Shown: positions 8,573-17,792, numbered from the stretch's first letter. The stretch: 64,000 nt of DNA from Chlorohelix sp037138995 (GCF_037138995.1 NZ_JBAXHI010000017.1:1-64000), one strand, 5' to 3'. Made by a program: numbers and translations. Notes: generated from the sequence alone by a model not told the origin.

Positions 8573-9663
8573 AATTGCTTGAACTCTTGCGCCAGATAAG
8601 GATTCCACATCGCCCCTGTTCCGCTCTGCACCCCATCCACGCCCAGTTCCAAATATTCCAACGCATCGGGCGCAGTCATTACCCCACCCACCCCGATAAG
8701 TGCAAGGTCGCTTGAAGAAATGCCTAACGCGCGTCTGGTTTCCAGCAAGCGTTTTACCATTGCCTGCCCTGCCGATTTGATTGCTGCCCCGCAAATTCCG
8801 CTGGACAAGCGACCATTACCGGGTAGAGCCTGAACACCTTCAGAAGTACGCACATTTGCCGGAATAGTATTGATAGCCGCCAAAGCGTTTGCGCCACCGC
8901 GTACCGCTGCCGAAACCACCTCACGAGTTAGGTTGTCATCGCCCAAAAAGCCCATCTTCAGGATTAATGGGGTACTTCCGAGCCTTTTCCGCATCGCCGC
9001 CGCGATTAGCCCCACCGCTTCGGGACTTTGGTATAAACTTCCTTCGCCGCTCTGTACGTTCGGACAACTGAAATTCGCCTCCACCGCTTCTGCGCCCGCC
9101 TGTTTCGCCCACTCTCCCGCCAGCGCAAAATCTTCCGCCAGTTCTTGCAGCGTTCCGCCCACTTTAACAGTGCCAACCACGCTCACCACCAACATTTGCC
9201 CTTCGTGAATAGCAGCGCGAGCTTTCGCCACATCCTCTTGCCATGTTTGCGGGTCGCGGCTTGGCATCCCAAACGAGTTGGTAATACTAAGCTGTTCAAG
9301 CGGGCTGCTATCATCAGGAAGGCAGGTCAGTTCCGGTTTAGCTCCACGCGGCATCATTTGTTCCGGCGAAGTGGCTACCGCCAGCACGTTGGGAAAAGGA
9401 TGAACAGGGATACGCAGCGTTCGCACCGTTTTATAGGTCAGCACATCAAAACCTAAATCAGCGTACAGTTTGATATAGGCAGAATTGAGCAACGGACCCG
9501 CCGGAACGCCCAACGGCGAGTTGAGCTTTTTGCCGAAAAAGCTATAAGCTGGCAACCCCCGATTGATTTCTGCCAGAACGGGCAGTTTTCCGGCAAACTC
9601 CGGTCCGCGCTCGTAATTTTCGTCATAGCTCAAACCGATGTTATAGGTTGAATTTGTTTTCAT
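8536..9663 (-). CDS. pyrD: dihydroorotate dehydrogenase family protein
   Basis: Flavin-dependent TIM-barrel enzyme oxidising dihydroorotate to orotate. Supporting motifs: 'PLGVPAGPLLNSAYI', 'YKTVRTL', 'NSFGMPS', 'EANFSCPNV' (Cys as active-site base, typical of class 1 enzymes), 'LILKMGF', and 'GVGGVMTAPDALEYL..GVDGVQSGTG' for FMN phosphate binding. It is the last gene of the pyr operon. 375 residues is longer than soluble class 1 enzymes (about 310), through an extended N-terminus and insertion. The Cys base argues against class 2. Specific partner (fumarate, NAD via PyrK) is unclear, no pyrK being nearby. Confidence 0.85.
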   Translation of the reverse strand: MKTNSTYNIGLSYDENYERGPEFAGKLPVLAEINRGLPAYSFFGKKLNSPLGVPAGPLLNSAYIKLYADLGFDVLTYKTVRTLRIPVHPFPNVLAVATSPEQMMPRGAKPELTCLPDDSSPLEQLSITNSFGMPSRDPQTWQEDVAKARAAIHEGQMLVVSVVGTVKVGGTLQELAEDFALAGEWAKQAGAEAVEANFSCPNVQSGEGSLYQSPEAVGLIAAAMRKRLGSTPLILKMGFLGDDNLTREVVSAAVRGGANALAAINTIPANVRTSEGVQALPGNGRLSSGICGAAIKSAGQAMVKRLLETRRALGISSSDLALIGVGGVMTAPDALEYLELGVDGVQSGTGAMWNPYLAQEFKQFYAKVDSTVSAR

Positions 9664-9702
9664 CTATATTGCTCTTTTTTCAGTTTTATATGAAGGTTCT
9701 AA

Positions 9703-10227
9703 CTATCTTTCGTAAAAGCGTTCACCTTGAGTACCTTCGGGCGAACGGGCAAACACCTCGTCCATAAGTTCATCGAACTCGCGAGTGTTGCGCTCGTCCA
9801 GCACGCTACGCACTTCCGTCTCGCCTTCGCGCCAATCAATTACCAGCCCACGATACCACGTCTTGAATTTCTCAAGCTGTGGGTCGTCTGTATTCACGAT
9901 AAAAGCTTTCCCTTCATTGACTGCCGTAATTTTGTCAAAAGGGATTTCCAGTTCGCGCTTACCATCTTCAGTTTCAACCCACAGTTTAGCTTCATCCAGA
10001 ATAACCCGGCGCGGTTCATTTTTCAAGGCGTTGGCAAGCAGTTTCAGGATTAGTAGCCACAATGCCACCATCACCAGTTCTACAATAAGCCAAACCGACC
10101 ACCCCGGATTCATGGTACTGAGTACCAAAAATGCTACAGAAAGTAATATAAACAGAGAAAAAACTGCAATTATAACAAAGCCGCTGTTCCGAGTAGGATG
10201 ATGCGGCTCGTAAATTTTCTGTGTCAT
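9703..10227 (-). CDS. two-TM membrane protein inside the pyr operon
   Basis: About 174 residues. Two hydrophobic helices near residues 15-35 and 43-63 ('IIAVFSLFILLSVAFLVL', 'LIVELVMVALWLLILKLL') are followed by a soluble beta-rich domain of about 100 residues resembling bacterial PH-like domains, ending in a charged tail. No family is firmly recognised. The ATG at 10227 has AAGG upstream; a TTG at 10245 is less likely. It lies 55 bases after pyrB and 39 before pyrD, in the same direction, so it is cotranscribed with pyrimidine genes; it might tether or regulate, but there is no evidence. Confidence 0.75.
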   Translation of the reverse strand: MTQKIYEPHHPTRNSGFVIIAVFSLFILLSVAFLVLSTMNPGWSVWLIVELVMVALWLLILKLLANALKNEPRRVILDEAKLWVETEDGKRELEIPFDKITAVNEGKAFIVNTDDPQLEKFKTWYRGLVIDWREGETEVRSVLDERNTREFDELMDEVFARSPEGTQGERFYER

Positions 10228-10282
10228 AGCCAACCTTGAGAACAAGGGACAAGTTAGCTACTTGCCCCCGTCGCGTTTTACT

Positions 10283-11296
10283 TTACCACTTGCCCAGTAC
10301 GCCGGACAACAACGCCATACGCACATACATGCCGTTGGAAGCTTGCTCGAAATAAACTGCTTGCGGCAATTCATCCACCGCTTCGTCAATTTCGCCGACA
10401 CGCGGCAACGGGTGCATGATTATGGCAGTGGGCTTCATACTTGCCACCGTATCCAGCGTGACACGGTAAGAGCCGCTCACCGCCTGATAGGCTTCCTCGC
10501 TCTCGAAGCGTTCCTTCTGTACGCGAGTAATGTACCACACGTCTGCCTGATTAGCCACCTCATTGATGTCTTTAGCGACACTCATCTGAACGCCCTTCGC
10601 CTTCAGTTCCTCTACCAGTTCTTCTGGCATATTCAAAGATTCAGGTGATACAAATATAAGCTTGACATTGCGGTATAGGCTTAACAGCTTTGCCAACGAA
10701 TGGACGGTGCGCCCATGTTTCAGGTCTCCCACCAAACCCACCGTCAGGTCGTCAAGACCGCCACATTTCTGGTTGATAGTGTAGGTATCCAGCAACGCCT
10801 GAGAAGGATGCTCACCCACACCATCACCCGCGTTTATCAATGGAATATTAGGTAAGCCTTGCTTAGTGCGCTCTTTATAAATTGCTAAGGCTGCCTCTGC
10901 GGCTGCGCCTTTCTGGTGGTGGCGCAACACAATAAGGTCGGCATACCCGGACAGCACCCGCACGGTATCGGAAAGAGTCTCGCCCTTTGAAACCGAGCTG
11001 AACTGCACCCCTACGATGTTGTGAACCTCACCCCCCAAACGCTTCATAGCAATGCTAAAACTAGAGTCAGTGCGGGTGCTGGCTTCATAAAACAAATTGA
11101 CCAAGATTTTGCCGCGCAAAATATCGGTTGAGCCGTTCTGCTCTTTAATACGCTTCATCCAGTCGGCTTCTTCAAAAAAACGGTCAAGGTCGGTGCGACT
11201 GAATTGCTCAACTGAAAGCACCGCTTTTCCGGTTAAAACACCGTTTATAGGTTCTGCTACAGTAAATAGCTTGCTTCGTTCCTCGTATGTTAGCAT
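10283..11296 (-). CDS. pyrB: aspartate carbamoyltransferase catalytic subunit
   Basis: Catalyses carbamoyl phosphate plus aspartate to carbamoyl aspartate. The carbamoyl-phosphate motif 'ASTRTDSSF', 'GDGVGEHPSQALLD', 'GDLKHGRTVHSL' and the aspartate-loop 'HPLPRVGEID' are all present. 337 residues, slightly longer than the E. coli chain. No pyrI regulatory subunit gene is adjacent. The gene sits between pyrC (96-base gap) and the two-TM gene. Confidence 0.95.
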   Translation of the reverse strand: MLTYEERSKLFTVAEPINGVLTGKAVLSVEQFSRTDLDRFFEEADWMKRIKEQNGSTDILRGKILVNLFYEASTRTDSSFSIAMKRLGGEVHNIVGVQFSSVSKGETLSDTVRVLSGYADLIVLRHHQKGAAAEAALAIYKERTKQGLPNIPLINAGDGVGEHPSQALLDTYTINQKCGGLDDLTVGLVGDLKHGRTVHSLAKLLSLYRNVKLIFVSPESLNMPEELVEELKAKGVQMSVAKDINEVANQADVWYITRVQKERFESEEAYQAVSGSYRVTLDTVASMKPTAIIMHPLPRVGEIDEAVDELPQAVYFEQASNGMYVRMALLSGVLGKW

Positions 11297-11392
11297 ACTA
11301 CCCCCTTAATTTTATGATGAGTTATGCAATTCCCCTAAGCAGAAAGCCGGAAATTGCATTCGGGCGAACATCCCCCGCATCTGTCAGGAAAC

Positions 11393-12481
11393 TCACCCCT
11401 CAAAACTTAATACATTTGCGCTCCCCGGCGCAGCCAGCACCTTCCCATCCTCAAAGACCAGTTGCCCACGCAGCCAAACCCGCCGCACGCGCCCCTGTCC
11501 TTTCATACCAACGAAAGGAGTCCAGCCACACTTTGTATATAGTCCCTCATTCGAAAATTCGTATTTATCAGTCTCATCAATTTCCACCTCGCCCTCGCCT
11601 TCTGGCAGTCCGAAAACGCGGCGCGGCGCAATTGCCAACAATTCCACCAAGCGGGCAAGGTCAAATCCGGCGCGTCCTTCCGCCACCTCGCGGTACATCA
11701 GCCCGAAGGTGGTTTCCAAACCCGGCACGCCAAAGGGCGGTTTGCTGCTATTTTTTTCGGCGCGAGTGTGAGGCGCATGGTCGGTAGCGAGCATATCAAT
11801 TGAGCCATCCGCCAGACCTTGCCACAAGGCGCGTACATCTTCTTCCGTTTGCAAAGCCGGACTCATCCGGGCATAAGCGCCGAGCTTATCGGGCGCAGCC
11901 GCATGCTCCGTCAAAAACAGGTGGTGGGGCGCAACCTCACAGGTAATGGCAATGCCCTTTTCTTTAGCCGCCCGGATTACTTCCAATTCCGGCTTTTTGC
12001 TAAGGTGGCAAATATGGATACGCCGGTTATAAAGCGTCGCCAGCCCAATAACCGCCGCCACAGTCGCGCCCTCAGCATGTATCATAATCGGCTTATGAGG
12101 GTAACGCTCTGCCGGATACCAGTTTAAAAAAATAGCCAGCATAGCCGGCAATCCCTCAAAAATAATATTTCCATGTGTGTGTCCAAAATACGCTTTCAGC
12201 CCCGCCACTCGCTGGACGATTCGAGGATACTCAGACCCATTTTCGGGAGTTGCCCCGAAATTAAAGCCCACATCACACACGATTTTCGCCCTTGCCAGCC
12301 CTATTTTCTCCTCTAACGCCGCCTCAGTGGTGGTGGGAACGAGGTTATTGGGCATGTCTAGCAGGGCAGTATAGCCGCCCGCCAACGCGGCACAGGTGCC
12401 GGTATAGAAATCTTCCTTATCGGTGCTGCCCGGTTCACGCAAATGAACGTGCGGGTCAGCAAAGGATGGCAATTTTAGCAT
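11393..12481 (-). CDS. pyrC: dihydroorotase
   Basis: Zinc amidohydrolase that cyclises carbamoyl aspartate to dihydroorotate. Metal site 'DPHVHLREPG', the likely carboxylated Lys in 'GLKAYFG', His ligands in 'MIHAEG' and 'HICHLS', and Asp in 'LATDHAPHT' are visible. The 'GLKAYFG...NWYPAERYPHKPIMIHAEG' region resembles the dihydroorotase domain of eukaryotic CAD more than the short bacterial type (from family knowledge). 362 residues. It starts five bases after pyrE ends. Confidence 0.93.
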   Translation of the reverse strand: MLKLPSFADPHVHLREPGSTDKEDFYTGTCAALAGGYTALLDMPNNLVPTTTEAALEEKIGLARAKIVCDVGFNFGATPENGSEYPRIVQRVAGLKAYFGHTHGNIIFEGLPAMLAIFLNWYPAERYPHKPIMIHAEGATVAAVIGLATLYNRRIHICHLSKKPELEVIRAAKEKGIAITCEVAPHHLFLTEHAAAPDKLGAYARMSPALQTEEDVRALWQGLADGSIDMLATDHAPHTRAEKNSSKPPFGVPGLETTFGLMYREVAEGRAGFDLARLVELLAIAPRRVFGLPEGEGEVEIDETDKYEFSNEGLYTKCGWTPFVGMKGQGRVRRVWLRGQLVFEDGKVLAAPGSANVLSFEG

Positions 12482-12486
12482 GCGTT

Positions 12487-13140
12487 TTACAACCCCACGT
12501 AACGGCGCACCTCATCGTAACGCGCTCGGTCAATTTTGCCAGTTTCCAAATAACGCTCCAGCAACTGCGACAAATTGATTACAGTATGAGTACGGTAGCC
12601 TTTTTCTTCCAACGCCTGTACGCCGCCCTGCTGGCGGTCAACCACCATCAAAAGGTCGTGTACTATCAACCCGGCATGCTCCAATTTCTCAATCGCCTCA
12701 AACTTGCTGTAAGCCAACGAAACAACATCATCAATCAAGAGCGCGGTTTGCCCCGCCTTGAAATCACCGTCAATCTCTACACCAAGCCCATAGCCTTTGG
12801 TATCCTTGCGAGGCGAAATCATCGGGCGCGAGGTGGTATAAGCCAGCACCGCCACCAACGGCGTTACGGCAGTGGGAATATCGGCGTATAAGTCGAAATT
12901 CAGGCGGCAACAAATCTTATCCAACAAAGCGCAAGTGTAGGACATTACGCTAGGGTAGCTGCGTAAAATCCGCAGGTTCAGGTAAATTGGCGAAAGAGGC
13001 GCGGTTGGGTCGGTTTCATGCTGTTTCAGCTTGAAAGCGCCAAACTTGACCGCCCCGATTTCAAAATATAGGTCTGCCAAACGATTATATTCAGCGGACG
13101 TAATTTCAGCCACCGACAGGTCAATTGGGTAATCGTGCAT
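12487..13140 (-). CDS. pyrE: orotate phosphoribosyltransferase
   Basis: Transfers phosphoribose from PRPP to orotate to form OMP. Type I PRTase fold with the PRPP loop 'TALLIDDVVSLAYSKFEAI' and the substrate region 'KDTKGYGLGVEI'. 217 residues with an N-terminal hood of about 60 residues. Its ATG overlaps the pyrF stop as TAATG, so translation is coupled. In the common PRPP motif the Thr/Ser after DDV varies here (DDVVSLAYSK), but the overall match is convincing. Confidence 0.9.
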   Translation of the reverse strand: MHDYPIDLSVAEITSAEYNRLADLYFEIGAVKFGAFKLKQHETDPTAPLSPIYLNLRILRSYPSVMSYTCALLDKICCRLNFDLYADIPTAVTPLVAVLAYTTSRPMISPRKDTKGYGLGVEIDGDFKAGQTALLIDDVVSLAYSKFEAIEKLEHAGLIVHDLLMVVDRQQGGVQALEEKGYRTHTVINLSQLLERYLETGKIDRARYDEVRRYVGL

Positions 13141-14027
13141 TAGTCTATCCTCGCTTTAATGTCCTCAGCTAGTTTGCCTGCGGCAAGCTTGGCAGCTTCG
13201 GCGAAAGTTTCATCTTTTCCGGCGTAAATAATGCCCCGGCTACTGTTAATTATCAGACCATAGCCTTGAGAGTCGCGCCCGTACTTCAAAACTGCGTCAA
13301 GGTCGCCCCCCTGCGCCCCCACTCCCGGCACCAGCAAAGGCACATCTGGCGCAATCGCTCGAATTTGCGCCAGTTCAGCAGGGTAAGTTGCACCCGCCAC
13401 CAGCCCCACATTACGATTATGATTCCAATCATTGGCGGCAAGTTGCGCCACTTTCAAATAGAGTGGTGTACCCTCAGCCCCAACCGACAACATCTGCAAC
13501 TCGGCAGAACCGGGGTTGGATGTTCGGCATAGTATGAACACGCCCTTTTCGGCGCGTTCCAGATATGGTGCGAGCGCATCGCCGCCCAGATAGGGCTGCA
13601 CCGTCACCGCATCTCCTCCGAAATAATCGAAAAGAGAGGCGACATAGCCTTTGTTGGTACTAGCTATATCGCCTCTTTTGGCATCCAAAATCAATGGAAT
13701 CTCAGGAAAGCGGCTACGCAGGTAGTCGCCCAACCGCTTCAAAGCCTTTAATCCGGGCGGACCTATCTGTTCAAAGAAAGCCAAATTAGGCTTGAAAGCG
13801 CACACCGATTCGGCAGTAGCCTCTACAATAGCGCGGCAGAAAGCATAATAGCTTTCCTCAATCGCTTCCTCTTCTGTACCTTGCTTGAGAAAAGCGGGCA
13901 TTTGGGAGTATTCGGGGTCAAGACCCACACATAGAAAAAAGCCATCTCGCCAGCGCCTTTCGAGCATTCTCCCGAAGTGGCGCGCGGATGGACTTGTATC
14001 GCTACTAAGCTCGCGCGGTTGTATCAC
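13140..14027 (-). CDS. pyrF: orotidine 5'-phosphate decarboxylase (PyrF type 2)
   Basis: Decarboxylates OMP to UMP, the final step. Signature 'LILDAKRGDIAST' carries the catalytic Asp-Lys-Asp set, with 'NLAFFEQ', 'VPGVGAQGGD' and 'IINSSRGI' for phosphate binding. 295 residues, the longer mycobacterial-type OMPDC. First gene of the pyr operon; GTG start behind GAGGA. No PyrR or attenuator was recognised upstream. Confidence 0.93.
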   Translation of the reverse strand: MIQPRELSSDTSPSARHFGRMLERRWRDGFFLCVGLDPEYSQMPAFLKQGTEEEAIEESYYAFCRAIVEATAESVCAFKPNLAFFEQIGPPGLKALKRLGDYLRSRFPEIPLILDAKRGDIASTNKGYVASLFDYFGGDAVTVQPYLGGDALAPYLERAEKGVFILCRTSNPGSAELQMLSVGAEGTPLYLKVAQLAANDWNHNRNVGLVAGATYPAELAQIRAIAPDVPLLVPGVGAQGGDLDAVLKYGRDSQGYGLIINSSRGIIYAGKDETFAEAAKLAAGKLAEDIKARID

Positions 14028-14343
14028 CGATTCCTCTTATTTTCACAATTATAAATCACTCGCCCTAGTCAAAGTTTTGATTATTATACAACATGATTTT
14101 CGATTCGGAAAGCTCTAAGCGTGATATGTCGCATACTAATTTTTATCTACTGCATTACTAGGCACTTCTCACCTTGTTAGGGCTTTTCAATGTGACCTTA
14201 AAAGAAGCTCCCTGTTTGACCAGAAGAGGGTAAGTACCTATTGTACTGGCTGTGCTATTAACAATGCTGTCTTAGCCCGGATGGATTTCTTGAATGTCAA
14301 AAATATTATTCTCTGAAAAGCCCTGTGCAAACTTTTAACTTGC
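14028..14343. other. intergenic region between pyrF and the valS leader
   Basis: Divergent spacer containing the pyr promoter region. A TATAAT-like element on the minus strand lies near 14047, but no well-spaced -35 partner was found. The 17-base sequence starting at 14150 recurs at 17738. No coding gene or RNA was recognised here. Confidence 0.4.
14150..14166 (+). repeat. 17-nt direct repeat, copy 1
   Basis: The 17 bases CTGCATTACTAGGCACT at 14150-14166 occur again, identically, at 17738-17754, so the copies flank the valS unit. Flanks diverge immediately. Possibly remnant ends of a small mobile element; unproven. Confidence 0.4.
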
Positions 14344-14372
14344 TTGACATTTATAGCATTTATTGATACAAT
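14344..14372 (+). promoter_or_regulatory. sigma-70-type promoter of the valS leader
   Basis: TTGACA at 14344-14349, a 17-base spacer and TACAAT at 14367-14372 give a near-consensus promoter. Transcription would start near 14380, just before the T-box leader. It is the strongest promoter match seen on the plus strand here. Confidence 0.75.
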
Positions 14373-14399
14373 TTTATTCGGTTAGCTGTATATATTATA

Positions 14400-14650
14400 A
14401 ACTGGGAACAGGAAGAGTAAGTTCTAACTACCTTTAGAGAGTGAGGGTCAGAGGCTGAAAGCCCTTACAGGCAATAGGAGAACCAAACGTAGCCTGGGAG
14501 TTCTGCCCTTGAAATTTTCTAAGTAGGGGGTAGCGGGTAAGGACCGTTATATCTGCGCTGAGAGCAGCCTTTTCGGCTTGCTGAAGGTAGGGTGGTACCA
14601 CGCAAGGCTTTTGCCCTTTCGTCCTTACGGAGACGAAAGGGAATTTTTAT
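14400..14650 (+). ncRNA. T-box riboswitch (tRNA-Val sensing) upstream of valS
   Basis: A T-box leader: the stem I 'AGAGAG' bulge region (about 14434), 'GGCTGAAAGCCC' distal hairpin, and a specifier loop with GTA (14489-14491, a valine codon) before 'GCCTGGGAG'. The T-box core AGGGTGGTACCACG lies at 14589-14602 and its TGGT would pair with the uncharged tRNA acceptor end. A 10-bp terminator stem (14614-14641, CCCTTTCGTC/GACGAAAGGG) precedes a T-run. Uncharged tRNA-Val should stabilise the antiterminator and allow valS expression. Exact 5' boundary of the aptamer is approximate. Confidence 0.93.
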
Positions 14651-14651
14651 T
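14614..14651 (+). terminator. T-box regulated intrinsic terminator
   Basis: Arms 14614-14623 and 14632-14641 form a perfect 10-bp stem with an eight-base loop, followed by AATTTTTATTTT. It overlaps the region downstream of the T-box core and is the off state of the valS leader. Confidence 0.85.
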
Positions 14652-14694
14652 TTATAGGCTTTTTGTGATTACATAGAGATGAGAGGAAATTACA

Positions 14695-17364
14695 ATGACG
14701 GATACTAACAAAAAAGAAATGCCAAAAGCCTATGACCCTAAAACTACCGAAGAGCGGCTTTATAAATTCTGGGAAGAAAACGGCTGGTTTACTCCTAAAA
14801 TTGATGCAAATCGCAACCCCTACGTAATAATCATGCCACCTCCCAACGTGACAGGCGCATTACATCAGGGACACGCTATGTTTGTGGGTGTGGAAGATGC
14901 GCTAGTGCGGTGGCGACGCATGAACGGCGATTCTGTGCTGTGGCTGCCCGGTAGCGACCACGCCGGAATCAGCGCCGAAACGGTGTTAGAAAAACAGGTG
15001 CGGAAGGAATTTAAAAAGAGCAAAAATGAAATCGGTAGAGAAGCTTTCCTGAAACGTATGTGGCAATGGATGGATGAATATCGCGATGTGATTGTCAACC
15101 AATTGCGTGTGTTAGGAGCAAGTTGCGATTGGACTCGCAAATGCTTTACGATGGATGAAGGTCCTCAACGTGCGGTGCGTACCATTTTCAAGAAAATGTA
15201 TGACGAAGGCTTAATCTATCAGGCTGAGCGCATCGTGAACTGGTGTCCCGGTTCGCAAACGGTGGTCAGCGACCTTGAAGTGAACATGATTGAGGAAGAA
15301 GGCTTTCTGTGGCACATCCGCTATCCGGTGAAGGATGCGCCTGAGCGTTATGTGATTGTGGCAACCACTCGCCCAGAAACTATGCTTGGCGATACAGCGG
15401 TAGCAGTACATCCCGAAGACGAACGTTACAAAGACCTGCATGGCAAAATGCTAATGCTACCGCTCATGAACCGCGAAATCCCGATTGTCGCAGATGAGGG
15501 TGTGGATAAGGAGTTCGGCACAGGTGCAGTGAAAGTTACGCCCGGTCATGACCCGCTCGACTTTGAAATCGGGCAGCGTCATAATCTGCCGGTCATCACC
15601 ATAATGAATCTGGACGCTACAATCAATGAGAATGGCGGACAATATCAAGGGTTAGAGCGTTTTGCGGCACGCAAGCAAGTGGTAAAAAACCTTGAAGAAC
15701 AGGGCTATCTGGTGAAAACCGAACCCTATCGCCACTCTGTGCCTTACAGCGAAAAAGCGGACGTGCCGATTGAGCCGCTAGTGCGGATGCAATGGTGGCT
15801 TAAAATTCAACCGCTTTCCGAACCAGCCTTACAGGCGGCGTTGGATGGGCGTGTGAAATTTGTGCCGGAGCGTTTCACCAAAGTTTATACCCAATGGCTT
15901 GAAAATATCCACGACTGGAATATCTCGCGCCAACTTTTCTGGGGGCATCGAATCCCGGTTTGGTACTGCGGAAATTGCGGCAAACAAACCTGTACTGCTA
16001 ACGATTCTTTAAAGGCTTGTGAGCATTGTAGCAGCGATAAAGTTACCCAAGATGCCGATGTGCTGGATACTTGGTTCAGCAGTGGGTTGTGGACATTTAG
16101 TACGCTAGGTTGGCCCGACCAGACCGAAGATTTAGCCTATTTTTATCCCGGCGCAGTTATGGAAACCGGCTACGACATTATCTTCTTCTGGGTGGCGCGT
16201 ATGATAATGTTGGGAATCTATGCAATGGGCGAACCGCCTTTCCATACCGTCTATTTGCATGGCTTGGTGCGCGATGAAAAAGGCGAGAAGATGAGCAAAA
16301 GCAAAGGCAATACCATTGACCCGCTCGAAACTATTGATAAATACGGCTCGGATGCGCTGCGCTTTACCCTACTTACCAGCAGCACACCGGGGGTGGATAC
16401 CAAGCTTTCCTTTAGCAGAATTGTGGACAGTCGCAACTTTGCCAATAAAATCTGGAACGCTACCCGCTTCATAACTATGAACCTAGAGGCGGAAATGCCT
16501 CCGGTACAAGATGAAGATTTACAGCTTACGCCGGGAATGCCACTGGCAGATCGCTGGGTGATTAGCCGCTACAGCCTTCTAGCGCAAGATGTGAATCGCT
16601 TAATGGAAACCTATCAATTGGGTGAGGCTGGCAGATTAATCTATGACTTCCTGTGGAGCGAATTTTGCGATTGGTACATCGAAAGTTGCAAAATTCGCCT
16701 GAGCAGTGGCAACCCCGAAGAAAAACTGGCGGTGCAAAAGGTATTAGTTGGCGTATTGGAACGCTCTTTGCGTTTGCTACATCCCTTTATGCCTTTCGTT
16801 ACCGAAGAATTGTGGCAAAACCTGCCGCACTTTGGCGAGGCGTTGATAATTGCCGAATGGCCGGCAGCACTTGAAAAAGACGCTGACTCGGTGCGCTCGT
16901 TTGAAGAATTGCAAGAAGTCATCCGAGCGGTGCGGAATGCTAAGGTGGAAGCAAAGGTTGAGAGCAAACGTGTACCAGCCATCGTGTTGACAAAACCCGA
17001 AGAACTGGCGCTATTCGAGTCTGAAAAAGACACGCTTGTTCGCCTTGCCGGAATAGATGCCGCCAACCTGCAAATCGTTGACCAGTTACCTATTGCTCCC
17101 TCTCAAGCAATGGCGCTTGTCACCGTTGCAGCAACTGTGTACTTGCCACTGAGCGGGTTGCTTGACCTTGAACAGGAACGGTCGCGTCTCTCCAAAGAAA
17201 TCGAAGATGCTCGGCGCGAAACAGAGAAAAGCCTTGCAATGCTTTCAAATTCTAACTTTGTGGATCGCGCCCCCGCGCCGGTTGTCGAGAAAGAACGCGA
17301 AAAACTTGCCGCCGCGCAGGAACGAGCCATTAAATTACAGGAACGTTTAAATTCTCTGCTATAA
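14695..17364 (+). CDS. valS: valyl-tRNA synthetase
   Basis: Class I aminoacyl-tRNA synthetase, 889 residues, as expected for bacterial ValRS. ATP motifs: HIGH variant in 'PPPNVTGALHQGHA' (about residues 44-57) and 'KMSKSKGN'. The editing domain contains 'TTRPETMLGDTAVAVHP' and 'DPLDFEIG'. A zinc-ribbon-like 'CGNCGK...CEHCSS' lies in the catalytic region. The C-terminal coiled-coil (about 820-889, 'LSKEIEDARRETEKSL') is complete. ATG behind AGAGG. Expression should respond to uncharged tRNA-Val through the T-box leader. Confidence 0.97.
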   Translation: MTDTNKKEMPKAYDPKTTEERLYKFWEENGWFTPKIDANRNPYVIIMPPPNVTGALHQGHAMFVGVEDALVRWRRMNGDSVLWLPGSDHAGISAETVLEKQVRKEFKKSKNEIGREAFLKRMWQWMDEYRDVIVNQLRVLGASCDWTRKCFTMDEGPQRAVRTIFKKMYDEGLIYQAERIVNWCPGSQTVVSDLEVNMIEEEGFLWHIRYPVKDAPERYVIVATTRPETMLGDTAVAVHPEDERYKDLHGKMLMLPLMNREIPIVADEGVDKEFGTGAVKVTPGHDPLDFEIGQRHNLPVITIMNLDATINENGGQYQGLERFAARKQVVKNLEEQGYLVKTEPYRHSVPYSEKADVPIEPLVRMQWWLKIQPLSEPALQAALDGRVKFVPERFTKVYTQWLENIHDWNISRQLFWGHRIPVWYCGNCGKQTCTANDSLKACEHCSSDKVTQDADVLDTWFSSGLWTFSTLGWPDQTEDLAYFYPGAVMETGYDIIFFWVARMIMLGIYAMGEPPFHTVYLHGLVRDEKGEKMSKSKGNTIDPLETIDKYGSDALRFTLLTSSTPGVDTKLSFSRIVDSRNFANKIWNATRFITMNLEAEMPPVQDEDLQLTPGMPLADRWVISRYSLLAQDVNRLMETYQLGEAGRLIYDFLWSEFCDWYIESCKIRLSSGNPEEKLAVQKVLVGVLERSLRLLHPFMPFVTEELWQNLPHFGEALIIAEWPAALEKDADSVRSFEELQEVIRAVRNAKVEAKVESKRVPAIVLTKPEELALFESEKDTLVRLAGIDAANLQIVDQLPIAPSQAMALVTVAATVYLPLSGLLDLEQERSRLSKEIEDARRETEKSLAMLSNSNFVDRAPAPVVEKEREKLAAAQERAIKLQERLNSLL

Positions 17365-17378
17365 TGGCGTTGAAAATG

Positions 17379-17414
17379 CTTCCCCCCTTTCAAAAACAAA
17401 AAGGGGGAAGTTTC
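17379..17414 (+). terminator. terminator after valS
   Basis: CTTCCCCC near 17379-17386 pairs with GGGGGAAG at 17403-17410, with TTTC following. The T-run is short, so termination is probable but not certain. Confidence 0.6.
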
Positions 17415-17792
17415 TGACTTTTACAATTTTCAGAGCTATTTTGGCATTAAAGGACTCCCATATATAGCAAACAACCATCATTATTTGGCTTGATTCTAAT
17501 TATGGGTGCAGGGGGTTGATTAATTGCAAGTAAAATCGTATGAAAAAAAGAAGAGCATTCAGAAACCTTGAGTTTGCTGACTGCCCTCCTCCCGACGAAA
17601 TTATATTAACACCATTTCCAGAGTTTGTCAACAGGTTATTAACTGGGGAGTGCCTATCTTGGAAGAGGTGAATTTTAATTTTGCCAAACATCTGAGGCTG
17701 CTTAACAATAGCAAAAATCTATTATAGCGTGCTACCTCTGCATTACTAGGCACTCCCTTAACTGGGCAATGATGGCAGCAAATCATGGGCGA
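17415..17792. other. non-coding stretch with repeat remnants
   Basis: No gene is supported. 'GGGAGTGCCT' near 17645 and 'AGGCACTCCC' near 17748 are 10-bp inverted copies about 100 bases apart, and the second overlaps the 17-nt repeat shared with 14150. The layout might be a decayed small mobile element. Confidence 0.35.
17738..17754 (+). repeat. 17-nt direct repeat, copy 2
   Basis: Identical to 14150-14166. It is about 3.6 kb away, on the other side of the valS unit. Confidence 0.4.

Noticed and set aside
11287..11787. Open frame of 166 codons on the plus strand
   Set aside because: Lies antisense inside pyrC, which has strong family motifs and correct operon spacing.
16641..17066. Minus-strand open frame of 141 codons
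   Set aside because: Antisense to valS.
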